64,000 bases of DNA from Streptomyces hundungensis (GTDB taxonomy: Bacteria; Actinomycetota; Actinomycetes; Streptomycetales; Streptomycetaceae). The position numbers were made by a program, and so were the translations under genes. Under the pieces are notes generated by a model. The model worked only from the letters and a program-made list of their open reading frames with translations, was not told where the DNA came from and ran no database searches. The stretch spans positions 5,890,001 through 5,954,000 of the forward strand of contig NZ_CP032698.1 of the NCBI RefSeq assembly GCF_003627815.1, given 5' to 3'. The first letter of the stretch is position 1; each line of letters starts with the position of its first letter. Shown here in pieces: positions 28,396 to 35,425 of the stretch.

Positions 28396-28692
28396 TCAGG
28401 TGTTGCTGGTGCCCCACTCGTCCTCGGTGCCCGTGCGCTCGCGCAGGGAGCGCACCCGGTCGCTGACGGAGGCGGGCATCTTGTCGCCGACCTTCTCGCT
28501 CACCGCGTGGAACGCCTTGCCCGCCGCGGCGCGCGAGGTCTGCGCGGCCGACTCGGCGGTGTTGCGCACCGCGGGGTTCTGAGCCACCTGACGTGCGGAC
28601 TTCTTCAACTGCTCGTAGCGCTCGCGGCCGGCCCGGGTTCCGAGCACGTATCCGAGAGCCAGTCCGACGACGAACGTGAGCCGGTATCGCAT
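28396..28692 (-). CDS. Small YtxH-like membrane protein
   Basis: A 98-aa protein with an N-terminal membrane segment carrying the YtxH-type glycine motif (RLTFVVGLALGYVLGTRAGR) followed by a charged helical tail (YEQLKKSARQVAQN). Such proteins are widespread in actinobacteria and of unknown function, possibly envelope-stress related. ATG 28692 was chosen; an in-frame GTG lies 9 bases further out. The gene is 100 bp upstream of the FGGY kinase on the same strand. Confidence 0.75.
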   Translation of the reverse strand: MRYRLTFVVGLALGYVLGTRAGRERYEQLKKSARQVAQNPAVRNTAESAAQTSRAAAGKAFHAVSEKVGDKMPASVSDRVRSLRERTGTEDEWGTSNT

Positions 28693-28764
28693 GGTGGTCA
28701 CCCTTCCCTAGCGTGTGTGCCGCGCCTACCCGCGCAGCCCCGTGATCACCCAGGGCGGAACCGA

Positions 28765-28796
28765 TTGGCGGAGCACCCCCCTGCTTGCGCTAATGT
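28765..28796 (+). promoter_or_regulatory. Possible promoter of the tRNA-Asn pair
   Basis: TAATGT (28791-28796) is a good -10 hexamer about 67 bp before the first tRNA. A weak -35 (TTGGCG, 28765) would need a 20-bp spacer, so this is tentative. Confidence 0.35.
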
Positions 28797-28862
28797 ATGT
28801 GTCGCAGCGAACGCACGCCGCCCGGGAACATCCAGGTAGGTACGTTCGCCGCAACGAGACAT

Positions 28863-28935
28863 TCCCCTGTAGCTCAATTGGCAGAGCAGCCGACTGTTAA
28901 TCGGCAGGTTACTGGTTCGAGTCCAGTCGGGGGAG
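28863..28935 (+). tRNA. tRNA-Asn(GTT), copy 1
   Basis: A 73-nt cloverleaf. Acceptor stem TCCCCTG pairs with CGGGGGA plus discriminator G. Anticodon GTT at 28896-28898 in CTGTTAA, and the T-arm is CTGGTTCGAGTCCAG. CCA is not encoded. It is followed 5 bp later by a nearly identical second copy. Confidence 0.97.
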
Positions 28936-28940
28936 CTCGG

Positions 28941-29013
28941 TCTCCTGTAGCTCAATTGGCAGAGCAGCCGACTGTTAATCGGCAGGTTACTGGTTCGAGT
29001 CCAGTCGGGAGAG
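28941..29013 (+). tRNA. tRNA-Asn(GTT), copy 2
   Basis: Identical to copy 1 except one compensated acceptor pair: TCTCCTG pairs with CGGGAGA, so the third C-G pair became T-A. Anticodon GTT at 28974-28976. CCA is not encoded. A strong terminator follows 11 bp downstream. Confidence 0.97.
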
Positions 29014-29023
29014 CAGCGGAATC

Positions 29024-29044
29024 GGACCCTTCGGGGTCCTTTTT
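29024..29044 (+). terminator. Rho-independent terminator of the tRNA-Asn pair
   Basis: Perfect stem GGACCC-TTCG-GGGTCC followed directly by five T. The stable TTCG tetraloop and T-run make this one of the most canonical terminators in the window. Confidence 0.93.
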
Positions 29045-29177
29045 CGTATCCGGCGGAACCGCCGGGATCTCCGCGAAGTCCTCATGGGCGTGCGATGCCG
29101 ACCATCCGAGGCAGGAGATCGTATGAGCGGCTATGCTGCGGCAGACGGCGCGCACACATGTGCGCGACGCGCCGTTA

Positions 29178-29251
29178 GGGGCGGTAGCTCAGCCGGTTAG
29201 AGCAGCGGACTCATAATCCGTCGGCCGTGGGTTCGAGTCCCACCCGCCCCA
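29178..29251 (+). tRNA. tRNA with CAT anticodon (elongator Met or lysidine-modified Ile2)
   Basis: A 74-nt cloverleaf with acceptor GGGGCGG paired to CCGCCCC plus discriminator A. The anticodon is CAT at 29212-29214 in CTCATAA, and the T-arm is GTGGGTTCGAGTCCCAC. CCA is not encoded. It is not initiator-like, because the first acceptor pair is matched (G-C). Met versus Ile2 cannot be settled by eye. Confidence 0.9.
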
Positions 29252-29295
29252 CTCCGGGTCCCCGTGCAGAAACGTTGCGACCTGTTGTTTTACCG

Positions 29296-29321
29296 CCCTG
29301 GCCGGGTCTTTCCGGCCAGGG
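29296..29321 (+). terminator. Hairpin downstream of the CAT-anticodon tRNA
   Basis: Perfect 10-bp stem CCCTGGCCGG / CCGGCCAGGG around the loop GTCTTT, 45 bp after the tRNA. No U-run follows, so it is likely but not certain to terminate. Confidence 0.6.
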
Positions 29322-29442
29322 CGCGCTGCTGTCCGGGGGCTGCTCGCGAGCCTCGGCCCGTTTTCGGCGCGGGGGCCACGAATGGCTCAACTCGGCGTGT
29401 CGGGCGGGGTCTCGGGCGGGCTTTCGGGCCGGGGTACGACGA

Positions 29443-29486
29443 AGGCCCCCGGTGGCGCGCACGGTTGGTGCGGGTGCCGGGGGCCT
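29443..29486 (-). terminator. Probable terminator of the 59-aa gene
   Basis: AGGCCCCCGG (29443-29452) and CCGGGGGCCT (29477-29486) form a perfect 10-bp stem around a GC-rich, partly pairing loop. It lies about 30 bp after the stop of the small - strand gene. Confidence 0.55.
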
Positions 29487-29514
29487 CTGCGGGGGCTCGG
29501 GGGTTACCAAGCCT

Positions 29515-29694
29515 TCACAGGGCGGACTGGAAGGCAGAAGCGCTGGGCACGTTGGCCGCGGCCGTGGTGACGCGGTCGAGGGCGGTGGGGACGCGGCCGG
29601 CGTGCTGGGCCGCCGCGCGCGCGGCGAGCGGCACCCGCCGGGCCGTCTGCGGGGTGGCGGCGCTGCGGGCGGCGGCGGAGATCAGAGTGTTCAT
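29515..29694 (-). CDS. Small Ala-rich protein of unknown function
   Basis: A 59-aa product starting MNTLISAAARSAATPQTARR, rich in Ala, Arg and Thr, with no Cys, a single Asp and no membrane segment; net basic. Support for it being real: GGAAGG six bases before the ATG, consistent third-position G/C, a hairpin terminator downstream and a 16-bp hairpin in the leader. I recognise no family. It lies between the tRNA cluster and the MFS gene. Confidence 0.6.
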   Translation of the reverse strand: MNTLISAAARSAATPQTARRVPLAARAAAQHAGRVPTALDRVTTAAANVPSASAFQSAL

Positions 29695-29715
29695 GGTGGG
29701 CCTTCCGGCGAGATG

Positions 29716-29754
29716 CGTCGCCGCCCCCGCCTGATGACGGCGGGGGCGGCGACG
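29716..29754 (-). promoter_or_regulatory. Very stable leader hairpin upstream of the 59-aa gene
   Basis: CGTCGCCGCCCCCGCC (29716-29731) and its exact complement (29739-29754) form a perfect 16-bp GC stem with a 7-nt loop. It ends 22 bp before the small gene's ATG and just upstream of its RBS. It could act as an attenuator, a leader stabiliser or a stop for upstream transcription; no U-run is present on either side. Confidence 0.7.
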
Positions 29755-30122
29755 ACGCTTTACTGATCGGGGGAAGCGTAGCGGCGACCGGAGGCTTCGG
29801 CGCGCGCATGTAGGTGCGGCATAAGGGTGCCGAACGCGACCGAATGCGGCCGATGCGCCCCCGACCTGAGGCGATGTGCTCGTGGGGGCATGATCACCGC
29901 TTCTCCACTGCCGTGGATTGCCGGGAAATGGGCTGCCGGTGCATTGACCCGCCCGGGGCACGGCGGGCCGCCGCGGGATGCGGGATGCGGGATGCGGGAC
30001 GGGCGGGACCTTAGCGGTCATGGCCGGAGTGGCGCTGGGGTCGCACCCCCGCCCACGCTCAAGGGCGGGGGTGCGTGAGGTCGCCCCTACCTGGGTGCTA
30101 CCGGGCGGGGTTAGCATCCCGC
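29755..30122. other. Intergenic region between the 59-aa gene and the MFS gene
   Basis: No convincing gene. It holds three GCGGGAT units plus GCGGGAC at 29973-30000, a perfect 12-bp hairpin at 30043-30074 and a leaderless-type -10 (TAGCAT, 30111-30116) just before the MFS GTG. Divergent promoters are expected here. Confidence 0.6.
30043..30074 (+). terminator. Perfect hairpin upstream of the MFS gene
   Basis: GCACCCCCGCCC (30043-30054) pairs fully with GGGCGGGGGTGC (30063-30074) across an 8-nt loop. It lies 37 bp before the probable -10 of the MFS gene, so it would end upstream transcription rather than sit in the leaderless message. Confidence 0.55.
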
Positions 30123-31460
30123 GTGACCGAACAAGCCGAGCAGCCCACCGAGACTCCCCCGACAACGCCGTCCCCCGCCGCGGGACCCCGGGCGGGCACC
30201 GGGGGCGGGGGTGCCCCGGGCGGGGCGGGGGTCCGGCGGCGGATCCTCGCCGACCTCACCCCCTTCCGTATATCCGCGGACTACCGCAGGCTCTGGTTCG
30301 GCAACATGGTGTCCTGGGTCGGCAGCGGCATGACCGCGCTCGCCATCTCCCTCCAGGTCTACGACCTCACCGGCTCCAGCTTCTACGTGGGCCTGGTCGG
30401 CATCTTCACGCTCGTACCGCTGATCGCGTTCGGTCTGTACGGCGGCGCCATCGCCGACACCGTGGACCGCCGCAAGCTCGGGCTCCACAGCGCGCTCGGA
30501 TCGGCCGCGCTGTCCGGGGCGCTCGCGGCCGGGACCTTCGCCGGGGTGGCGAACGTGTGGTTCCTGTACGCGGTGATCGCGCTCCAGTCGGTCTGCCAGG
30601 CACTGAACGCCCCCGCACGGTCGGCGATGATCCCCAAGCTGCTGCCGCCCGAGCACCTGCCCGCCGCCAACGCCCTCAACTCCATGATCATGACGACCGG
30701 TACGCTCGTCGGTCCGATGCTGGGCGGTCTCGTCGTCGGCTTCGCCGGGTACAAGACGGCGTACCTCATCGACGCGATCACCTTCGCCGCCTCCCTCTAC
30801 GCGATGTGGCGGCTGCCCGCGATGCTGCCCGACCGGACCGGCACCAAGCGGCCCTCGATCCTGGAGGGGCTGCGGTTCCTGGCCACCCGGCCCAATCTGC
30901 GGATGACCTTCTTCAGCGACTTCTGCGCGATGATCCTGGCCCACCCCCGCGCCCTGTTCCCGGCCATCGCCGTCCTCTGGTACGGCGGCGACGCCCGCAC
31001 CACGGGGCTGCTGGTCGCGGCGCCCGCGATCGGCGCGCTGCTCGGCGGGGTGTTCTCCGGCTGGCAGGGCCGCATCCACCGGCACGGGCTCGCGGTGCTG
31101 ATCTCGGTCGGCGGATGGGGCGCCGCCATCGCGGCGTTCGGACTGACCCGCCAGCTGTGGCTCGGCCTGCTCATGCTGGCCGTCGCCGGGTTCTCGGACA
31201 CCGTGTCCATGGTGTTCCGCAACACGATGATGCAGGTCGCCGCCCCCGACGACATGCGCGGCCGGCTCCAGGGCGTCTTCATCGTCGTGGTCGCGGGCGG
31301 CCCGAGGCTCGGCGACTTCCTCGCCGGCACGGTCGCCGACCTCACCTCGCCCACCGTCATGGTGGTCGGCGGCGGCCTTGCCTGCGTCCTCGCGGTGACC
31401 CTGCTCGGCCTCGGCCGCCGCGACTTCGCGCGCTACGACGGCCGCCACCCCGTTCCGTAG
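30123..31460 (+). CDS. MFS transporter (EntS-like)
   Basis: A 445-aa permease with about 12 membrane helices after a Pro/Gly-rich N-terminal tail. Recognisable segments: DYRRLWFGNMVSWVGSGMTA, the loop ADTVDRRKLGL, ALNAPARSAMIPKLLP, and FRNTMMQVAAPDDMRGRLQG, which is typical of the EntS/enterobactin-exporter branch. Probably a drug or siderophore efflux pump driven by the proton gradient; the substrate is not inferable. The GTG start with TAGCAT 7 nt upstream suggests a leaderless message. The stop is 8 bp before a palindromic repeat element. Confidence 0.87.
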   Translation: MTEQAEQPTETPPTTPSPAAGPRAGTGGGGAPGGAGVRRRILADLTPFRISADYRRLWFGNMVSWVGSGMTALAISLQVYDLTGSSFYVGLVGIFTLVPLIAFGLYGGAIADTVDRRKLGLHSALGSAALSGALAAGTFAGVANVWFLYAVIALQSVCQALNAPARSAMIPKLLPPEHLPAANALNSMIMTTGTLVGPMLGGLVVGFAGYKTAYLIDAITFAASLYAMWRLPAMLPDRTGTKRPSILEGLRFLATRPNLRMTFFSDFCAMILAHPRALFPAIAVLWYGGDARTTGLLVAAPAIGALLGGVFSGWQGRIHRHGLAVLISVGGWGAAIAAFGLTRQLWLGLLMLAVAGFSDTVSMVFRNTMMQVAAPDDMRGRLQGVFIVVVAGGPRLGDFLAGTVADLTSPTVMVVGGGLACVLAVTLLGLGRRDFARYDGRHPVP

Positions 31461-31467
31461 CGGGGAG

Positions 31468-31550
31468 CTAGGGTCTGTCCGGCGGATCTGGTCGCCTCCC
31501 GCAGGGCTCGGCTTCCGCGTCCCAGACAAGATCCGCCGGACAGGCCCTAG
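31468..31550 (+). repeat. Palindromic MITE-like element, short copy (83 bp)
   Basis: The ends are inverted repeats: CTAGGGTCTGTCCGGCGGAT at the left and its complement, with one change, at the right; both start with CTAG. The sequence is the reverse complement of the 193-bp copy at 46705-46897 minus its central ~110 bp. The CTA at 31547-31549 is the stop codon (TAG on -) of the carboxyltransferase gene. TA at both ends would fit a TA target duplication. Confidence 0.85.
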
Positions 31551-32890
31551 GCGCCCAGGACGCCCCTCGCCACGCCCAGCTCCACCAAGTCCTGGGGGCG
31601 CAGCCGGAGTTGGGAGGCGGTGGGCCGCACCTGGGAGGCGTCCCGTTTCAGGATGGCCGCGGCGAGCTCCGGCGCGATCACCGAGAAGTAGCTGTCCGCC
31701 GTCACCCAGGTGCGGTCGGGGGACGTCAGGGCGAGCGCGCCGCCCGAGCCGCCCTCGCCGATGACCAGGGTCGTCACCGGCACCCGCGCGGAGGCCACCG
31801 CCGCGAACGCGTCGGCGATCGCCGCCCCCTGCCCGGCCCGCTCCGCCTCCGCGTCGTTCGCGGCGCCCGGGGTGTCGATGAGGGTCAGGACCGGGATGCC
31901 CAGGCGGTCGGCGAGGCGGATCAGACGGGCCGCGGCGCGGTACCCCGCCGGACGGGTCGCGGTACCGGTCTGCGCCGCGTAGGCGTAACTCGCCCCCGCG
32001 TGCAGGCCGAAGCCGCACAGCATCCCCGGGTCCACGCCTCCGCACCGGTCGCCCACCAGGGCCTGGCGGTGCGGGAAGTAGGCGTCCAGATAGGCCTCGG
32101 CGCGGGGCCGTCCCGCGGCGCGGGCCCGGCTCACCGCGTCCCAGCCGTCCTCGGGCAGACCGGAGGTGCCGAAGGCCTCCGGGACCGGCGCGGGCCCGGT
32201 CGGCCGGGCGCCGCCGAGCAGGGTCAGCCAGCCCGCGAGGACACCCCGCAACTCCTCCTTCCGTACGATCGCGTCGATCTGGCCCGCCGCCAGTTGGCCC
32301 TCCGCGCGGTAGGCCGCCGGGTCCGCGTCCGCCGGGCGCACCCGGGAGCCCGCGAAGCCGATCTGGACGCCCGGCAGGGCGAGGACCACATCGGCGCCCG
32401 CGCCCAGCGTCGCCCAGCCGCCGCCGGTCGTCGGGTCGCGCACCACCGCGATCTGCGGCAGCCCCGCCTCCCGCAGCAGTGCCGACTGGCGTGCCACCCG
32501 CTGGAGTTGGGCCAGCGCGAGCACGCCCTCCTGCATCCGGCTGCCGCCCGTGGCGATCAGCGAGACCAGCGGAAGGCGCCGCTCGCGGGCCGTTTCGTAC
32601 GCCGCCTCCAGGCGGTCGCCGGTGCGCCGGCCAAGGGAACCTCCCAGGAAGCCGAATTCGAAGGAGACCAGCACACAGGGCCGCCCCTCGATGGTGGCGA
32701 CGCCGGGGACCACCGACTCCGTCTCACCCGTACGCTCCGTCGCCCGTGCGCGCGCAGCGTCGTAACCCGCCCAGGCGAGGGGGCCGTCCTCGGGGAACTC
32801 GCCCTCCGGCAGCGGGAGTTCGGTGAAGTCCCGGGTCACGGCCGCGATGGCGTCCCGCGCCGACATCCGCTCAGACATCCGCTCAGACAT
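31547..32890 (-). CDS. Acetyl-CoA carboxylase carboxyltransferase, fused beta-alpha type
   Basis: A 447-aa carboxyltransferase that moves CO2 from biotin-carboxyl carrier to acetyl-CoA or a related acyl-CoA. The beta-like half has SFEFGFLGGSLGRRTGDRLE and IATGGSRMQEGVLALAQL; the alpha-like half has LTLIDTPGAANDAEAERAGQ and VIGEGGSGGALALTSPDRTW. No zinc finger precedes it. The N-terminus begins MSERMSERMS because a 12-bp unit containing ATG is duplicated, giving three possible starts (32890, 32878, 32866). The first overlaps the matB stop by 8 bp. The stop lies inside a palindromic repeat. Confidence 0.85.
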   Translation of the reverse strand: MSERMSERMSARDAIAAVTRDFTELPLPEGEFPEDGPLAWAGYDAARARATERTGETESVVPGVATIEGRPCVLVSFEFGFLGGSLGRRTGDRLEAAYETARERRLPLVSLIATGGSRMQEGVLALAQLQRVARQSALLREAGLPQIAVVRDPTTGGGWATLGAGADVVLALPGVQIGFAGSRVRPADADPAAYRAEGQLAAGQIDAIVRKEELRGVLAGWLTLLGGARPTGPAPVPEAFGTSGLPEDGWDAVSRARAAGRPRAEAYLDAYFPHRQALVGDRCGGVDPGMLCGFGLHAGASYAYAAQTGTATRPAGYRAAARLIRLADRLGIPVLTLIDTPGAANDAEAERAGQGAAIADAFAAVASARVPVTTLVIGEGGSGGALALTSPDRTWVTADSYFSVIAPELAAAILKRDASQVRPTASQLRLRPQDLVELGVARGVLGA

Positions 32891-34310
32891 GCAGGGCTCG
32901 CTTCATGATCTTGCCCATCTCGTTTCGGGGCAGCTCGGACAGATAACGCACCACGCGCGGGCGCTTGTGGGGGGCGAGCTGGTTGGCCACATGGTCGGCC
33001 AACTCGACCTTACTGGGCGGCAGTTGGGGATCGCTGGGCACCACCCACGCCACGATGCGCTCGCCCAGGTCCTCGTCCGGCTCGCCCGTCACCGCCGCCT
33101 CGCGCACCCCGGGGTGGTCGAGCAGCGCGTTCTCGATCTCACCCGCGCCGATCTTGTAGCCGCCGCTCTTGATGAGGTCGGTGGCCTTGCGGCCGACGAT
33201 CCGCACCTGCCCGTCCGGGTCCCTGCTCGCCATGTCTCCGGTGCGGAACCAGCCGTCCTCGGTGAAGGCCGCCGCCGTCGCGTCCGGCCGGTTCAGATAG
33301 CCGCTGAACAGGCTGGGGCCGCGTACCTGGATCTCGCCGATGCCGTCGGCCTCCTCCGCCAGGCGCAGTTCGACGCCGGGCAGGGGGGTGCCGACCGCGC
33401 CGGGGCGCGCCCCGCCGTCCGCCCGCTGGGCGCACAGCATCAGGGTCTCCGTCATGCCGTACCGCTCGATCACCGGCCGGCCCGCCGCCCGGGCGATGCG
33501 CCGGTGGTCGGGCGCGGGCAGCGCCGCGGAACCGGACACCAGCAGCCGCGCCCCCGCCAGCGCTTTCGCCAACTCCGGCCGCGCGTCGATGACTTCGGCG
33601 ATGCGGTGGTACATCGTCGGCACCCCGAACAGCATGGTCGCGCCCGCCGTCAGCTCCCGGGTGACGCCCTCGACCGAGAACCGGCCGAGGTGGCGCACCG
33701 AGCCGCCGCGGCGCAGCGGGCCGAGGACGCCCAGGATCAGGCCGTGGACGTGGAACAGCGGGAGCCCGTGCACCAGGACGTCGTCGGCCGTCCAGGCCCA
33801 GGCGTCCTGGAGCGCGTCGAGGGTCGCCGCGAGGGCCCGCCTCGGCAGCACCGCGCCCTTGGGCGGGCCGGTCGTGCCGGAGGTGTAGACGATCAGGGCC
33901 GGCGCCGAGTCGGCGGGCTCGGCGGGCAGGCCCCCGGCCGTCCCGTCCCCGGCCGTCCCGTCCGCGATGACGTCGATACGCTCCAACGCGGCCAGCGCGG
34001 GCGGGAGTTGGTCGTCCGGGCCGGCCAGCACCACGGTCGGCTCGCTGTCGCCGACGATGTGGGTCAGCTCCCGCTCGCCCGTCTTCGGGTTCAGCGGCAC
34101 CGCCGGTACGCCCGCGACGAGCGCCGCCACCACGCCGACCACGGTCGCCGGGGTCGGCGTCGCCCAGACCGCGACCCGGCCCGCGTCCGCGATCCGGCGG
34201 GCCAGCGCGCCCGCGGAGCCCGCCAGTTCGGCGTAGGTCAGCGCGTGCTCGCCGAAGCGGATCGCCTCGCGGGGCTCGGCGGCGTACAGGCGGGGCAGAA
34301 GAGGGGACAC
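32883..34310 (-). CDS. matB: Malonyl-CoA synthetase MatB-like acyl-CoA ligase
   Basis: A 475-aa AMP-forming ligase. It contains the P-loop VYTSGTTGPPKGAVLPRRAL, the substrate segment FGVPTMYHRIAE, ERYGMTETLM, the hinge GRKATDLIKSGGYKIG and the C-terminal catalytic Lys region EMGKIMKRALHV. These closely resemble what I recall of Streptomyces coelicolor MatB, which joins malonate or methylmalonate to CoA. The reaction supplies extender units for fatty acid and polyketide synthesis. The partner carboxyltransferase gene overlaps its 3' end, so both routes to malonyl-type CoA are co-expressed. GTG 34310 has GGAG eight bases upstream; longer upstream frames are spurious. Confidence 0.88.
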   Translation of the reverse strand: MSPLLPRLYAAEPREAIRFGEHALTYAELAGSAGALARRIADAGRVAVWATPTPATVVGVVAALVAGVPAVPLNPKTGERELTHIVGDSEPTVVLAGPDDQLPPALAALERIDVIADGTAGDGTAGGLPAEPADSAPALIVYTSGTTGPPKGAVLPRRALAATLDALQDAWAWTADDVLVHGLPLFHVHGLILGVLGPLRRGGSVRHLGRFSVEGVTRELTAGATMLFGVPTMYHRIAEVIDARPELAKALAGARLLVSGSAALPAPDHRRIARAAGRPVIERYGMTETLMLCAQRADGGARPGAVGTPLPGVELRLAEEADGIGEIQVRGPSLFSGYLNRPDATAAAFTEDGWFRTGDMASRDPDGQVRIVGRKATDLIKSGGYKIGAGEIENALLDHPGVREAAVTGEPDEDLGERIVAWVVPSDPQLPPSKVELADHVANQLAPHKRPRVVRYLSELPRNEMGKIMKRALHV

Positions 34311-34462
34311 GTACGGGACTCCTCGATGTCGACGGCGCGGGCGGGCCCGAACGGGGGCGGGCCGGGGTCGTCGACCCGGCGCGGCGCCGTTCGGACGCAT
34401 GATCCGCATCCTGCCGTACGCGTCCTGGCATCCCGCTGGAGTCACCCCAAGCGTGAGCACCG

Positions 34463-35353
34463 TCACGGCAGGGGGAGCGCCACCTTCACGGCGTACAGGG
34501 CGACGAGCCCGTACCCGGCGCGGAACGTCCAGGCCCGGGCGGCCGGAGAGATCCGGGCGCCGGCGAAGCCGCTCGCGGCCACCAGGAACTGCTGCCACAG
34601 GAGCGAGGCCGCGAAGACCCCCGCCACGAACACCGCGCCCGCCGCGCCGCCCCGGAGGGAGGAGCCCCGGGCGGTGGTCAGCGCGGCGAAGTAGAGGGCG
34701 GTCGTCGGGTTGATGAGGGTGAGCGCCGTGAACCGGACGAAGGTGCGGGCGGGGCCGGGTGGCTTGGGTGGCGCCGCGTGCGCCGCTTGCCGCGTCGGCC
34801 TTGCCGGGTCGGTCGGGGCGGGGTGTGCCGCGTCCTGGGGTGGGCTCGCCGGGGCGCCCGGTGCGGCGTGCGGCGCTTCCTGGGGTGGGGCCGCCGGGTT
34901 GGTCGGGGCGGCGTGCGCTTCCTGGGGTGGGGCCGCCGGGTTGGTCGGGGCGGCGTGTGCCGTTTGCCGCGTCGGCCTTGCCAGGGCGCCCGGCTCCGCG
35001 TGCGCTTCTCGCGTCGGCGGTGCCGGGGCGCCCGGTGACGCCTCCAGCTCCCGTGCCGGGCGTCGCCGTGACGCCCACAGGCCGTGGCCGGCGATGGTGG
35101 CGAGTACCAGGGCGGAGGCCAGGCGCACCCAGGCCTCCACGCCGGACAGCGCGTCGGCGACCAGCGGGCCGAGTGCCGTGGCGAGGGCCGCGTAGGCCAG
35201 GTCGACCGTGGCGACGGCCGCCGCCGCGGCCATCGCGCCGCGCCGCTCGCGCATGCCCTCCTGGATCAGCAGCACGCCGACCGCGCCCACCGGCACGGCC
35301 ACCCCGAGGCCCGCCGCCGCGCCCGCCAGCGCCGTCGTCCACAGCTCGCTCAT
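34463..35353 (-). CDS. LysE-family amino-acid exporter with an expanded cytoplasmic loop
   Basis: A 296-aa LysE/RhtB-type membrane protein. The N-terminal helices show GAAAGLGVAVPVGAVGVLL and the C-terminal half TLINPTTALYFAALTT, the conserved NP motif of the family. Between helices 3 and 4 lies a loop of about 110 residues made of Ala/Pro-rich repeats (HAAPTNPAAPPQE and variants), about 90 residues longer than usual in this family. The loop comes from DNA minisatellite expansion (34790-35040). The start is ATG 35353 or GTG 35362. Confidence 0.8.
   Translation of the reverse strand: MSELWTTALAGAAAGLGVAVPVGAVGVLLIQEGMRERRGAMAAAAAVATVDLAYAALATALGPLVADALSGVEAWVRLASALVLATIAGHGLWASRRRPARELEASPGAPAPPTREAHAEPGALARPTRQTAHAAPTNPAAPPQEAHAAPTNPAAPPQEAPHAAPGAPASPPQDAAHPAPTDPARPTRQAAHAAPPKPPGPARTFVRFTALTLINPTTALYFAALTTARGSSLRGGAAGAVFVAGVFAASLLWQQFLVAASGFAGARISPAARAWTFRAGYGLVALYAVKVALPLP
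34790..35040 (-). repeat. Coding minisatellite in the LysE-type gene
   Basis: Degenerate units of roughly 40 bp encode AHAAPTNPAAPPQE-like peptides. Two adjacent 42-bp units near 34875-34962 are virtually identical, and flanking units are diverged. All units keep the frame. Confidence 0.7.
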
Positions 35354-35425
35354 GGCCCTCACTGTGGGGCCCGGACCTGCCGTACGCAGCTCATTTTCTC
35401 CGCCCGCCCCCGGCGCCGGGCTGGC

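Noticed and set aside
31468..31550. Ordinary terminator between two convergent genes
   Set aside because: It could terminate, but the same ends occur in a longer copy at 46.7 kb with a nested stem, so it is a repeat element first.
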